A DNA stretch of 64,000 bases, taken from assembly GCA_964577295.1 (NCBI GenBank), contig CAZNYN010000001.1:62001-126000 (forward strand). The letters run 5' to 3'. The notes under the pieces were generated by a model. That model was not told where the DNA came from. It worked only from the letters and a program-made list of their open reading frames with translations, and did no database searches. This DNA comes from CAZNYN01 sp964577295 (GTDB taxonomy: Bacteria > Synergistota > Synergistia > Synergistales > Synergistaceae). This document shows, piece by piece, positions 49,597 through 58,810 of this stretch (within the stretch, counting starts at the first letter, position 1; every line of letters starts with the position of its first letter). The position numbers were made by a program, and so were the translations under genes.

Positions 49597-52500
49597 TTAC
49601 TTCTTTTTGCGGTAAATTACCGGAACTATGGCCAGAAGTGCAAGTGCCGCAAAGCCTGCGTTACAGCCGCTTGAGCTTGAGCCCTTGCTTGGGTCTGATG
49701 TCTGTGTTTTGACGCTCGCCGCGATCGGGTCTACCACCTTGCCGAGTTCGTTGTTCAGGTCGTAGACTGAATTATCCCGTACTGCTACGTTGACTTCGTA
49801 GGTCTGCATCGGGTCTATGACTGCGTTTGCGTCGAGAACTTCTTCCGTAAATGCTTTCTTAATGAGCCACTTGCCGCTTGTCAGAGCCTCGATTGTGCCG
49901 ACTCTTTCCAGTGTCTCGTTTTTCGCTGTATTAAGCAGCTTCACGAGGATCATTTCTCCGACTGTTTTTGCCTGTATCGATCCGCCCGGCATAAGCATCG
50001 TCATTATTACCGTCTGCTCTAGGTCTCCCGAGATTGGAACTTCAGCTTCGATAACGGGAAGCGGTGTGACGCTCTGTCCGATTTCTTTTGCAATCGCATC
50101 TACGGCAGCCTTGCTCATAACGAGAGAACCGTCGCTTGCGACTTCGAGCTTTTTCACAACTTCTGTGTTGTCTGTGCTGATTACCGCTTTGTCCGTTGCC
50201 GGAGCGGTCACAGCAACAAGGATGTTTTTCTCTTCAAGCTGTTTTACCGTTTCTTCCTTGACTACTGCCTTAACCGGCGCGGACATGTCCTCTGCCGTTA
50301 TGTTGCATGTTGCTTTCAGCTCGTCTCCGCCGACGCCCTTCCATGTGACTGTTACGGCTGTTGTTCCTGCCTTAACTGCCTTCACCGTGGCTTTGCCGGA
50401 AACTGCCGATACATCTGCGCTTGTGCTTGCTGCCGACCATGTGAAAGTTCCGTCTGCGTTCGCAGGTTCGATTGCCGCAGTAAGCTGCATTGTGCCGCCA
50501 AGCGCGACAAGAGCCGAGTTTTTATCCAGTGTCAGTGCGGAAGCTGTGACGATTTTCTTCGGCACTTCAAGCACTGTGACACTGCATTCAGCGGTAAGAG
50601 AGTTCTTGGTTGCCTTGATGACAGACGTTCCGGGTTTGCTTGCCGTGATGCTGACCTTTGTTGACGGACCTTCTGTGTCGAGGGCTATACTGCTATCCGT
50701 GTCTGTTTTGCTCCATGTCACCCTCTTGTCTGTCACTGCCGCAGGTCCTACAGCAGCGGTGAGCTCCGCTTTCTCTCCGACATATAGAGCCATCTTGGAG
50801 CTGCCGAGCACGAGGGTTTCGGGATCCGGCGCAACGACTGTGACAACCACGTCTTTGCTTATTTTGTCAGCTTCTGCCCTGATTGTAGCGGTCGCTGCAC
50901 CTGTACCTGCCGTGACAAGTCCGCTCTTGGCATCTACGTTTATCGATGCATCACCGCTTACACGGCTCCATGTAACCGTCTTGTTCGTAGCATCGGCGGG
51001 GTAAACCTCAGCCGTAAGCTGCTTGGATGCGTTCACCGCCAGTTTCAGGGAGGCGGGCGTCACTATGATATCGGTAGCCGCTTTGTAGCCTGCTACTACA
51101 GTGACAACACACTTCGCCGTAATTCCGTCCGCAGTCGCCGTGATATTTGCCTTACCTACGGCTGCGGCTGTAATTTTGCCGTCTGCTACAGTTGCAATTG
51201 CCTCATTATCACTTTTCCATACGATTGCTGCTGTTGCGTTCTTAGGCAGCTTTTCCGCTGTGATATCCGCGCTTGCGCTGTTGACCAATGTCAAAGATGT
51301 CTGTGAAAGCTTGATTGATGTGACTTTGACCGGTTTCACGGTAACTGCACACGCTGCGCTGAACGTACCGGACTTCGCAGTTATTGTGGCTGTTCCTTCC
51401 TTTTTAGCTTCGATGCTGCCTTTCTCATCAACAGTCACGATATTTGTATCCGATGATTCCCACGTGATTGTTCCTGCTGCGCCTGACGGCCGGAGAACCG
51501 CCGAAAGTGTTGACTTTTCGCCGACATAGAGAGTCATGGTTTGGGGAGAGACTGAGATTCCGGCAAGCTTGTACGGATCGTATTTTCCGCCGCCGTCAGG
51601 TGCGCTTATTGTTCCGTCGTGCGTCACGCCGTTAATCACAGCACCTTTGAAGCTCATGTCACTACTCGCGCCAACCGATATATTGATTGCATTTGTACCG
51701 GCGACAGTAAGCTTCGGTGTGCCTGTTGCCGCGCCCGTAACTACTATGACACCGCTTCCAGAAAGCTCTATGGAACCTGCTGCTGCATCCAGTTCCGCTA
51801 TGGTAAGTTTCACGCCGTTGCCGACCTTCAATGTTCCGTTCAGCGTCAGTTTGGAGTCTATTACAGCGGTATTTATCGCCGTAACGATGCTTTCCGCAGA
51901 CACTGTTCCTATCTTGACATTGGCACCGTCAAGCAGGAGGATTCCCCTACCTGTTACGTTTTTGATACTGACTGAAGCACCGGCTTTGATTGTTGCCGTA
52001 ACACCTTCCGGTATTTCAAGAGTATCGATATCCGCTGATTTTATGGATATTTCGGAATTCTTGAGCATCTTAAGCGTACCGGTGGAGACGAGTTCAGCAC
52101 TGCCGATGATATTTCCGGTAAGTTCGGTTGTACCGGAGAGAGTCACAAGAGAACCGTTCTCAGACATAATATCGCCGAACAGCTCTGTTTTTTTGCCTTC
52201 GGAACACATACTGATTGTTCCTTCGTCCTTGGCATGGAGAGCGTATGAACCGAGTTTTCCTTCCGCTCTGATTACGGAGTCACCGGATATTACTATTATT
52301 CCCGGTATCTCTTTTTCTTTCTCTGCTAAGACACCTACCGCTATTGCTGTTTTATATCCGTCTTTTACAGACACAAGGAGTTTTGTCGTATCTCCTATTT
52401 CGATTTTTCCGGCTCTTGCTCTGACCCCGGCAGCCCCCACATAGCTTGATTGACCTGCTTGGACAGCACTCTCGTTAAACTTTGTATTTGCTGTGTCCAT

Positions 52501-54381
52501 TCCTGCCGTTACATCCACGCTGACAACAGTGGAATTCAGCTTAACAATTGCGCTCTTGCCTTGGTCATCAACATCTATTCCGGCACATCCATCAGTATCG
52601 CTATTTCTGGGTGAGGAACCCTCCATGATAATATTCAGAGCATCAACATTAGAGGTTACTTCTATATTCCCGCCTCTAAGACCAACGGTGTTTGAAAGTC
52701 CGTATCCTTTTGTCGGAGAGACTATTCCGTGAATGGTAACATTACCACTGTTGTTGAAAATTGTTTTTGCTACAGATTCACAATTATAACAATCAACAAC
52801 AGTAATTCCATATTCACTGACAGCCTTTAACATAACATTGTCTCCATTAAAGGAAATATCGCCGCTGGCATAATTTGTAAAGGCAGCTGCGGTATATTTG
52901 TCATTTGTGCTTGTTAAGTTTGTTGTCTTGGAATTAAAAGTAATGGAGCCAGTTTCATCTGCTCTTACAGCAAAAGACCATGCACCGGTATGATCACCTG
53001 TCGTTTTTAGCTCTGTTTTGTCGCCTTTAAAGGTGAGGTCGCCGCTCACGCGGAACACAGCACTTCTTACCCCATTGTCTTTTGCATCACATTCTCTTGC
53101 CAGACGGTATCCCTGCAAATCCATATCTATGGATACACCTTTAGCAACACTATAATTATTCTTCGTTGTAACATCCTTAACCACCACGAGTTCTCCGCCA
53201 TTGGCTATGGCTTCATCGAGCGATGTGTAGTAGGTTGTTATATCACCGCTTATGATTCCTGCTTCTGCCTGCTTAAAGGTGGTCGCATATCCGACGGCTC
53301 CGCCTTTGCTCAGCCACACATCACCGCTTGTCTCAACAACAGTCGTAGGCACACCCTGGTGGGTGCGTCCCAAGATTCCGCCGAAGGATTTTTCTTTGGT
53401 CTCTTTAGAAGCATCATCCGTTCCGCGTTTGTCTGTCTTTGATGCCGAATCGTAGTAGACAAACTTGTCGAGTGAGGAACTTTCCACAGTTATACTTCCG
53501 TCCATTTTGCACTTATCAACAATAAGGTTAAAGTAGATAATCGGAGCAGAACTGTAGGAAGTGCCGCCGTACATTCCGCCTGCCCAGAGGAAGTCAGCAC
53601 TCTGTGGGTCTATCTCCATCTTGCCGGAGAAGGTACACTCACTGATTACGATTCTTGCATCTGCACTCTTGGCTTGGTTGTCAAACCCCACCTGCTGAAC
53701 CAAACCGCCTGTGATTATTTTCGTACCTGTTTTCACAAACGATTTCAATGTGACGTCTTTTGCAACATCACAACTGACAATCTTTCCGCCATCCATATAG
53801 TTTGCAATACCGGAAGAACGTGCACAATCGATAGTCCCTGACTTGATATCTACATTGATAAATTGTGTATTAGTTGCCATAGCAACAGCGGGAGCCATAA
53901 AAAGCTTTTTCTCGCTGTCTGTCATGCTTACGTCCTCAAGTACTAAATCTTTTATGATGGCATTTTCTGTTGCGATGAAAAGACCGCCAACCCACGTACT
54001 GGTATTGCTATACGTGAAATTATCAGTGGTATAGTTCATCTTTAGCCCCGTTATCTTATACCCGTTTCCATTTAAAGTGCCCATGAATGGTTTATCGGTC
54101 TTTATATCTACTTTGGAATAAGTTCCTCCATTAACCTCAGTTATGCTTATGACCGCACCAATCGGCTTCCAGTCGTCACTCATTACAATGTCATTGTTAA
54201 TATTGACTGTTTTGCCTTCGTATGTCTCACCGCCGTTTACTGCCGCCGCAAAGGTCTTAAGATCATCATAGTTCTTGATTTCGGTAATAGGCTGTGTTTC
54301 CGCCCAAGCGAACATTGACAGTGCTACGAGCAGTATTGATGCTATTATTGCCCAGTCGCGCTTGCGAATTGTTTTAAACAC
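49597..54381 (-). CDS. giant Synergist-CTERM surface protein with Ig-like (Big_2) repeats
   Basis: About 1594 residues. A signal anchor (WAIIASILLVALSMFAWA) is followed by GLUG-like and beta-helix regions (residues ~30-940; for example MGTLNGNGYKITGL). Then come five bacterial Ig-like Big_2 domains at about 943-1370, recognisable by the TLYVGEKSTLSAVLRP, ITWESSD, GTATITAKSG pattern. The last ~225 residues are a domain shared with the 631-residue neighbour and end in a Synergist-CTERM tail (SGCNAGFAALALLA, YRKKK). The frame opens with a GTG at 54390, but the GTG at 54381 is better placed after AAAGAGGTG. It is probably an adhesin or surface-layer protein. Confidence 0.88.
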   Translation of the reverse strand: MFKTIRKRDWAIIASILLVALSMFAWAETQPITEIKNYDDLKTFAAAVNGGETYEGKTVNINNDIVMSDDWKPIGAVISITEVNGGTYSKVDIKTDKPFMGTLNGNGYKITGLKMNYTTDNFTYSNTSTWVGGLFIATENAIIKDLVLEDVSMTDSEKKLFMAPAVAMATNTQFINVDIKSGTIDCARSSGIANYMDGGKIVSCDVAKDVTLKSFVKTGTKIITGGLVQQVGFDNQAKSADARIVISECTFSGKMEIDPQSADFLWAGGMYGGTSYSSAPIIYFNLIVDKCKMDGSITVESSSLDKFVYYDSASKTDKRGTDDASKETKEKSFGGILGRTHQGVPTTVVETSGDVWLSKGGAVGYATTFKQAEAGIISGDITTYYTSLDEAIANGGELVVVKDVTTKNNYSVAKGVSIDMDLQGYRLARECDAKDNGVRSAVFRVSGDLTFKGDKTELKTTGDHTGAWSFAVRADETGSITFNSKTTNLTSTNDKYTAAAFTNYASGDISFNGDNVMLKAVSEYGITVVDCYNCESVAKTIFNNSGNVTIHGIVSPTKGYGLSNTVGLRGGNIEVTSNVDALNIIMEGSSPRNSDTDGCAGIDVDDQGKSAIVKLNSTVVSVDVTAGMDTANTKFNESAVQAGQSSYVGAAGVRARAGKIEIGDTTKLLVSVKDGYKTAIAVGVLAEKEKEIPGIIVISGDSVIRAEGKLGSYALHAKDEGTISMCSEGKKTELFGDIMSENGSLVTLSGTTELTGNIIGSAELVSTGTLKMLKNSEISIKSADIDTLEIPEGVTATIKAGASVSIKNVTGRGILLLDGANVKIGTVSAESIVTAINTAVIDSKLTLNGTLKVGNGVKLTIAELDAAAGSIELSGSGVIVVTGAATGTPKLTVAGTNAINISVGASSDMSFKGAVINGVTHDGTISAPDGGGKYDPYKLAGISVSPQTMTLYVGEKSTLSAVLRPSGAAGTITWESSDTNIVTVDEKGSIEAKKEGTATITAKSGTFSAACAVTVKPVKVTSIKLSQTSLTLVNSASADITAEKLPKNATAAIVWKSDNEAIATVADGKITAAAVGKANITATADGITAKCVVTVVAGYKAATDIIVTPASLKLAVNASKQLTAEVYPADATNKTVTWSRVSGDASINVDAKSGLVTAGTGAATATIRAEADKISKDVVVTVVAPDPETLVLGSSKMALYVGEKAELTAAVGPAAVTDKRVTWSKTDTDSSIALDTEGPSTKVSITASKPGTSVIKATKNSLTAECSVTVLEVPKKIVTASALTLDKNSALVALGGTMQLTAAIEPANADGTFTWSAASTSADVSAVSGKATVKAVKAGTTAVTVTWKGVGGDELKATCNITAEDMSAPVKAVVKEETVKQLEEKNILVAVTAPATDKAVISTDNTEVVKKLEVASDGSLVMSKAAVDAIAKEIGQSVTPLPVIEAEVPISGDLEQTVIMTMLMPGGSIQAKTVGEMILVKLLNTAKNETLERVGTIEALTSGKWLIKKAFTEEVLDANAVIDPMQTYEVNVAVRDNSVYDLNNELGKVVDPIAASVKTQTSDPSKGSSSSGCNAGFAALALLAIVPVIYRKKK

Positions 54382-54592
54382 CTGCAACACCTCTTTCTCT
54401 TTGAAAATCCAGTTTTACAGATAAAAGCTTCCGCGCCTTTCATTTGGAGAAATTATTGTTATTTCCACGCATCGCCCCTTATAGAGTGTTGTTTTGCGGT
54501 TTGAATCTTGACTTAATAATGTTTTGGAATTTTTTTGAATTGCAGAAATTGGGTCTCTATATTTCGTATTCAGAGATTCAAATCTAACTGTA
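54382..54592 (-). promoter_or_regulatory. leader region of the giant surface-protein mRNA
   Basis: About 200 bases between predicted transcription start (~54586) and the GTG start. No gene or strong hairpin was seen in it. Confidence 0.4.
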
Positions 54593-54621
54593 ATAGTATG
54601 GGTGTGTTTCATTTATGTCAA
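54593..54621 (-). promoter_or_regulatory. strong promoter of the giant surface protein, overlapped by a palindrome
   Basis: On the minus strand TTGACA, a 17-base spacer and TACTAT. The -35 overlaps the perfect palindrome CAAGTTAACTTG at 54619-54630. A related half-site, GAACTTG, lies at 54646-54652. A repressor binding there would block the promoter; the divergent XRE gene at 54715 is the obvious candidate. Confidence 0.75.
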
Positions 54622-54714
54622 GTTAACTTGTCAGTATTGCAATTTGAACTTGCTGTACTTCTTTTGCTTAGGGGTTAATTTTATAAATTATTAAGCATAA
54701 GGGGGGAGTCTTAC

Positions 54715-55158
54715 TTGTCTATAGGAGATAAAATAAAGGAACTTCGGAAAAAAGCGGGGATTTATAATCAGGAGGAGCTGGCTTTTAGGCTTGGAACAGC
54801 ACGTCAGACTGTTTCTTCTTGGGAGCGCGGTGTTTTTTTGCCGGATTCGAAGAATCTTAAGAGGCTTGCTGAGGAACTTAACACTACAGTTTCATATCTT
54901 TTGGGTGAAGAAGACGTCGTAAATGAAAATGAAGAATCATCCGAGGTTGTGCATTCAGAGAATATTGATAGCGCAGAGGTTGCAATGGAGTATCAAATAG
55001 TAATGCGCTGTTTTCAGGAGATTACGGAAAGTTTTGTGATTCGGAGGATTAGAAACGGAAGGTCTGTTCAGTATGAGCTTTCCGGAGGTAATATCTGTTT
55101 TTTGCGTGATATGGTTGAGGATATTTGGAAACGCACCGAGAAGTTTGTTCGGGATTGA
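54715..55158 (+). CDS. XRE-family transcriptional regulator
   Basis: A 147-residue protein with an N-terminal XRE helix-turn-helix (residues ~5-62: IKELRKKAGIYNQEELAFRLGTARQTVSSWERG, a Cro/CI-type fold with LAEELNTTVSYLLGE). The C-terminal ~75 residues are acidic and then helical, with no domain I can name. The start is TTG with GGGGGGAG upstream. It is divergent from the giant surface-protein gene and likely controls that promoter and its own. Confidence 0.88.
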   Translation: MSIGDKIKELRKKAGIYNQEELAFRLGTARQTVSSWERGVFLPDSKNLKRLAEELNTTVSYLLGEEDVVNENEESSEVVHSENIDSAEVAMEYQIVMRCFQEITESFVIRRIRNGRSVQYELSGGNICFLRDMVEDIWKRTEKFVRD

Positions 55159-55259
55159 ATTTTAATAGGATTGCACTGACTTTTTCTTTTTATATGAGTT
55201 TCGCTTTCTGCGCATAAAGACGGATATTTTACCGCTCGCTAATTAAAAGGCTGAAAATT

Positions 55260-55289
55260 TTGACGAACATTACTAAATAATGTTATAAT
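55260..55289 (+). promoter_or_regulatory. promoter of typA
   Basis: TTGACG, an 18-base spacer and TATAAT, about 90 bases before the typA start. Confidence 0.7.
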
Positions 55290-55381
55290 TCTCATTTGCC
55301 TACTGCCGTGTATTGCGGAATGTAGCTGATAATATCTGCGCCGTAAAGCGGCCAATCATGCAGATGAAGGGAACATATATA

Positions 55382-57271
55382 ATGCAGGACTCATCAAAGA
55401 TAAGAAATATCGCAATCATCGCTCATATTGACCACGGCAAGACAACGTTGATAGACGGCATATTTAAGGCGGCACGCCTTTTCAGAGACAACCAGGTTGT
55501 GGAAGAAAGGGTTATGGACGCGGGAAGCATTGAGCGCGAACGCGGAATAACCATAAAGGCCAAGCACTGCACAGTTGAGTGGGGCGGATACAAGATTAAT
55601 ATCGTAGATACCCCGGGACACGCAGACTTCTCAGGCGAAGTAGAGAGGGTTCTCTCTATGGTAGACTCTGTGCTGCTGCTTGTTGACGCCAATGAAGGTC
55701 CTATGCCTCAGACACGCTATGTTCTTATGCGCGCCTTGAAGCTCGGGCTTCGCCCCATTGTTATCGTCAATAAGGTCGACCGTCCCAATGCTGATCCAGA
55801 CACGGCTTTGGACAAAACATTCGACCTCTTTATAGAACTTGGCGCTACAGAAGAACAGTGCGATTTCGCCACACTTTACGGTTCGGGACTCCAGGGCTGG
55901 TTTGTGGATGACCTCAGCAAAGCGGAGGATAATACAAAGGCCGGAATGGATGACCTTTTCAAAGTAATAATAGATAAAGTCCCCGCCCCCAAGGCTGAGA
56001 TGGATAAGCCCTTCCTTATGCAGGTCTGCACTCTTTCATGGAGTGAATATCTTGGCCGTATAGGATGCGGAAGAATTCTTCAGGGCACACTGCGCAAAGG
56101 AGATAAACTCCTGCGCACCCACACTCGCTGGCTGAATTATGATCAGACGGATTGGGAGATTGTTTCGAGGGATACTTCAAGCTGTACACACCTTTATGTA
56201 ACAAACGGTCTTGACAGGACGGAAGTCGACGAAGTCGGAGCAGGCGACATAGTATGGTTCACCGGTCCCGAAAATATCGACTTAGGCGACACTATCAGTG
56301 CTCCCGAGATACAGGATGAAGTTCTGCATCCGCTCGGAATAGAAGAGCCTACCGTTTCAATGTTCTTTATAGTCAACACAAGTCCCTTTGCCGGTCAGGA
56401 CGGCAATGCTATAACTCTGCGTCAGCTCAAAGCACGTATAGAGAGAGAGACAAAGACAGACCCAGCTCTTCGTATGGATGACCTCGGACGTCCCGACGGG
56501 ATTAAGGTATCGGGACGCGGAGAACTGCATCTCGGCATACTTATCGAAGAAATACGCAGAGAAGGTTCCGAAGTCTGCGTCTCGCGTCCTGAAGTTATCG
56601 TTCAGTATGATGAAAAGGGCAAGAGCCTTGAACCTATGGAGGAAGTCATTATTGACGTTCCTGAAGAGTATCAGGGCGTTGTCATACAGAAGCTTGCGCA
56701 GCGCAAAGGCGAGCTCAAAAACATGGAGAACGGCGGAACAGGAGTGCTTCGCCTGGAATTTAAAATCCCGACGAGAGGCCTTATAGGCTACAGGGGCGAA
56801 TTCCTCACAGACACTAGAGGACTCGGCATACTGGCTTCACGTTTTGTAGGCTACGGAGAATGGGTCGGAGAGATCAACGCGCGCAGCAGGGGCTCGCTTG
56901 TCAGCATGGACAGCGGAGCTGCTACTAGCTACGCACTTGAAAATCTCCAGGAGCGCGGCACTCTCTTTATTAAGCCCGGTGAGAATGTTTATAACGGACA
57001 GGTTGTCGGAGAGTCCTCACGCAACAAGGATATTCCATGTAATCCGAGCAAAAGAAAGCAGCAGACAAACCACCGTTCCGCTACGAAGGATATGACCACG
57101 GTGCTTGATGTACCGCGCATAATGACAGTCGATACGGCTCTTGAATGGATAAGCGATGACGAACTCGTGGAGGTTACGCCTCTTAACGTCCGCATTCGCA
57201 AGACAATACTCAACGCCGACGAGCGCAAGAAGGCTCGTATCAAAGCCGGAATGACAGACGACGAGGAGTAG
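55382..57271 (+). CDS. typA: translational GTPase TypA/BipA
   Basis: A 629-residue ribosome-binding GTPase that helps large-subunit assembly and stress adaptation. It has G1 AHIDHGKTTL (~14-23), the switch I RGITIKAKHC, G3 DTPGHADF, G4 NKVD and the BipA-specific C-terminal part (ARSRGSLVSMDSGAATSYAL). The frame is open 23 codons upstream, but the ATG at 55382 follows GAAGGGAACATATA and matches the family start. Four bases separate it from the DUF815 gene, so the two form an operon. Confidence 0.95.
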   Translation: MQDSSKIRNIAIIAHIDHGKTTLIDGIFKAARLFRDNQVVEERVMDAGSIERERGITIKAKHCTVEWGGYKINIVDTPGHADFSGEVERVLSMVDSVLLLVDANEGPMPQTRYVLMRALKLGLRPIVIVNKVDRPNADPDTALDKTFDLFIELGATEEQCDFATLYGSGLQGWFVDDLSKAEDNTKAGMDDLFKVIIDKVPAPKAEMDKPFLMQVCTLSWSEYLGRIGCGRILQGTLRKGDKLLRTHTRWLNYDQTDWEIVSRDTSSCTHLYVTNGLDRTEVDEVGAGDIVWFTGPENIDLGDTISAPEIQDEVLHPLGIEEPTVSMFFIVNTSPFAGQDGNAITLRQLKARIERETKTDPALRMDDLGRPDGIKVSGRGELHLGILIEEIRREGSEVCVSRPEVIVQYDEKGKSLEPMEEVIIDVPEEYQGVVIQKLAQRKGELKNMENGGTGVLRLEFKIPTRGLIGYRGEFLTDTRGLGILASRFVGYGEWVGEINARSRGSLVSMDSGAATSYALENLQERGTLFIKPGENVYNGQVVGESSRNKDIPCNPSKRKQQTNHRSATKDMTTVLDVPRIMTVDTALEWISDDELVEVTPLNVRIRKTILNADERKKARIKAGMTDDEE

Positions 57272-57274
57272 TTT

Positions 57275-58561
57275 ATGCGGGAGCTTATGGCGTTTCGTGA
57301 TTTTGAGAGGGACGAAGTATTCTCATGCATCACGGGACTTATAAATAATATAGATGACATTGACAGGGGCAATATTTCCGATACAGCTTCTTGGTACTGC
57401 GATTGTGTGGCCAAGATGGCTGCGGCCGCGGAGAACAGCGGAATGTGCGGAAATATATGGAATATTTGGATAGCCTTGCTTTTTGCGGAGTGCGAAACGC
57501 CCTTTGCCCTTGCTCAGGAGCGCAGAAAGTGTCTTCCGGGCACACTTTCGAGGATTGTGCGCGAGGATGTCGAGATTATATTCGAGTATCTGGATTTTGA
57601 TTTGAATAAGCTGGATGAACTGCTGGGAGTTTCTGCTTTTAAGCGTTTCGGCTATTACCAGCCTCTTTCTATTCCCGGTAATCTTTTTGACAGGCAGGCG
57701 GGGACGGTTGTGCAGAAGCTGGCTCTCGAGGCTGAAAAGGCTGAGTCTCCCGACGAGCTTCACGATGCTCTTATTTCTTTCTATTCGGAGAACGGAGTGG
57801 GGAAGTTTGCCCTGCATAAGGCTTTCCGCTGGGATGGCCGTGAACGGAAGATAGTACCTGTGACTCAGACGGAGAGCACGCTTTTGAGCGGACTTGTCGG
57901 CTATGAGGAGCAGAAGCGGGTTTTAACTTCCAATACTCTGGCTTTTCTGGAAGGACGTCCCGCTAACAATGTGCTGCTGTACGGAGAGAGCGGAACCGGA
58001 AAGTCTACGTCTGTAAAGGCTTTGCTGAATGAGTTTGCCTCAAAGGGACTGCGTATGGTGGAGGTTTATAAGCATCAGATAGAGGACCTTGACGCTATTA
58101 TCTGTGCTTTGAAGGATAGGAATTATAAATTTGTTATATTTATGGATGACTTGTCTTTCGAGCAGTTTGAGGTTGAATATAAGTATTTGAAGTCTTTTAT
58201 CGAGGGCGGTTTGGAAAGACGGCCCAATAATATTCTTATCTATGCCACGTCAAACAGGCGTCACCTGATGAAGGAGACTTGGGGAGACCGCAGCGATAAG
58301 TCGGATGATATGCATGAGTCTGAAACGATGCAGGAGAAGATGTCTTTGGTGGACAGGTTCGGACTTATGATAAGCTACTTCTCTCCCGCTCAGGATGAGT
58401 ATATGAAGATAGTGACCGCTTTGGCGGATGAGTACGGAGTTTCTGTGCCGTATGATGATCTGCAAAAGGGAGCGGTGCAGTGGGAGCTGAAGCACGGAGG
58501 TTTCTCCGGCAGAAGCGCAAGGCAGTACATAGAGTTTCTTGCGGGAAAGCAAAATATATAA
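57275..58561 (+). CDS. DUF815-family AAA ATPase
   Basis: A 428-residue ATPase of the DUF815 family. The N-terminal ~200 residues are a family-specific helical region. The P-loop YGESGTGKST lies near residue 236-245, Walker B is KFVIFMDDLSFE, and the second half follows AAA+ folds with a YATSNRRHL sensor stretch and an arginine-finger-like GFSGRSARQ near the end. Function in bacteria is uncharacterised. Cotranscription with typA is suggested by four-base spacing. Confidence 0.88.
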   Translation: MRELMAFRDFERDEVFSCITGLINNIDDIDRGNISDTASWYCDCVAKMAAAAENSGMCGNIWNIWIALLFAECETPFALAQERRKCLPGTLSRIVREDVEIIFEYLDFDLNKLDELLGVSAFKRFGYYQPLSIPGNLFDRQAGTVVQKLALEAEKAESPDELHDALISFYSENGVGKFALHKAFRWDGRERKIVPVTQTESTLLSGLVGYEEQKRVLTSNTLAFLEGRPANNVLLYGESGTGKSTSVKALLNEFASKGLRMVEVYKHQIEDLDAIICALKDRNYKFVIFMDDLSFEQFEVEYKYLKSFIEGGLERRPNNILIYATSNRRHLMKETWGDRSDKSDDMHESETMQEKMSLVDRFGLMISYFSPAQDEYMKIVTALADEYGVSVPYDDLQKGAVQWELKHGGFSGRSARQYIEFLAGKQNI

Positions 58562-58566
58562 AGATT

Positions 58567-58611
58567 AAAGCCTCCCTTGGCAGGAATAAGAAGCCGGGGA
58601 GGCTTTTTTAT
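58567..58611 (+). terminator. terminator of the typA operon
   Basis: AAAGCCTCCC and GGGGAGGCTTTTTT pair around a long loop containing a small GGC/GCC-type inner stem. Confidence 0.85.
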
Positions 58612-58760
58612 GTCCCAGAGACTTTGTCTTTACTAAGTACAATGACAATAGAAGTTTATTAAAAAATTAACATTACGTTATATATTGTAAAATATAAATG
58701 CAAACTCCAAAATACTATGGATTTTATTATTTCGCCGCTTGAAGAAAATCTCTTCTCAGG

Positions 58761-58784
58761 TTAGAATTATGTAAGCAATTCTAA
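58761..58784 (+). promoter_or_regulatory. inverted repeat in front of cstA
   Basis: TTAGAATT, eight bases, AATTCTAA: a perfect eight-base repeat 11 bases before the AGGAGG ribosome site. It could be an operator or a translation-controlling hairpin. Confidence 0.45.
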
Positions 58785-58810
58785 TATTCCAAATAGGAGG
58801 TATCTTCAAA

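Noticed and set aside
49817..52444. Long plus-strand frames (395, 142 and 302 codons) opposite the giant surface-protein gene
   Set aside because: They are antisense shadows of a repetitive Thr/Ala/Val-rich gene, have Ser/Thr/Ala-rich low-complexity translations and no ribosome sites; the minus-strand frame carries signal peptide, Ig-like repeats and sorting tail.
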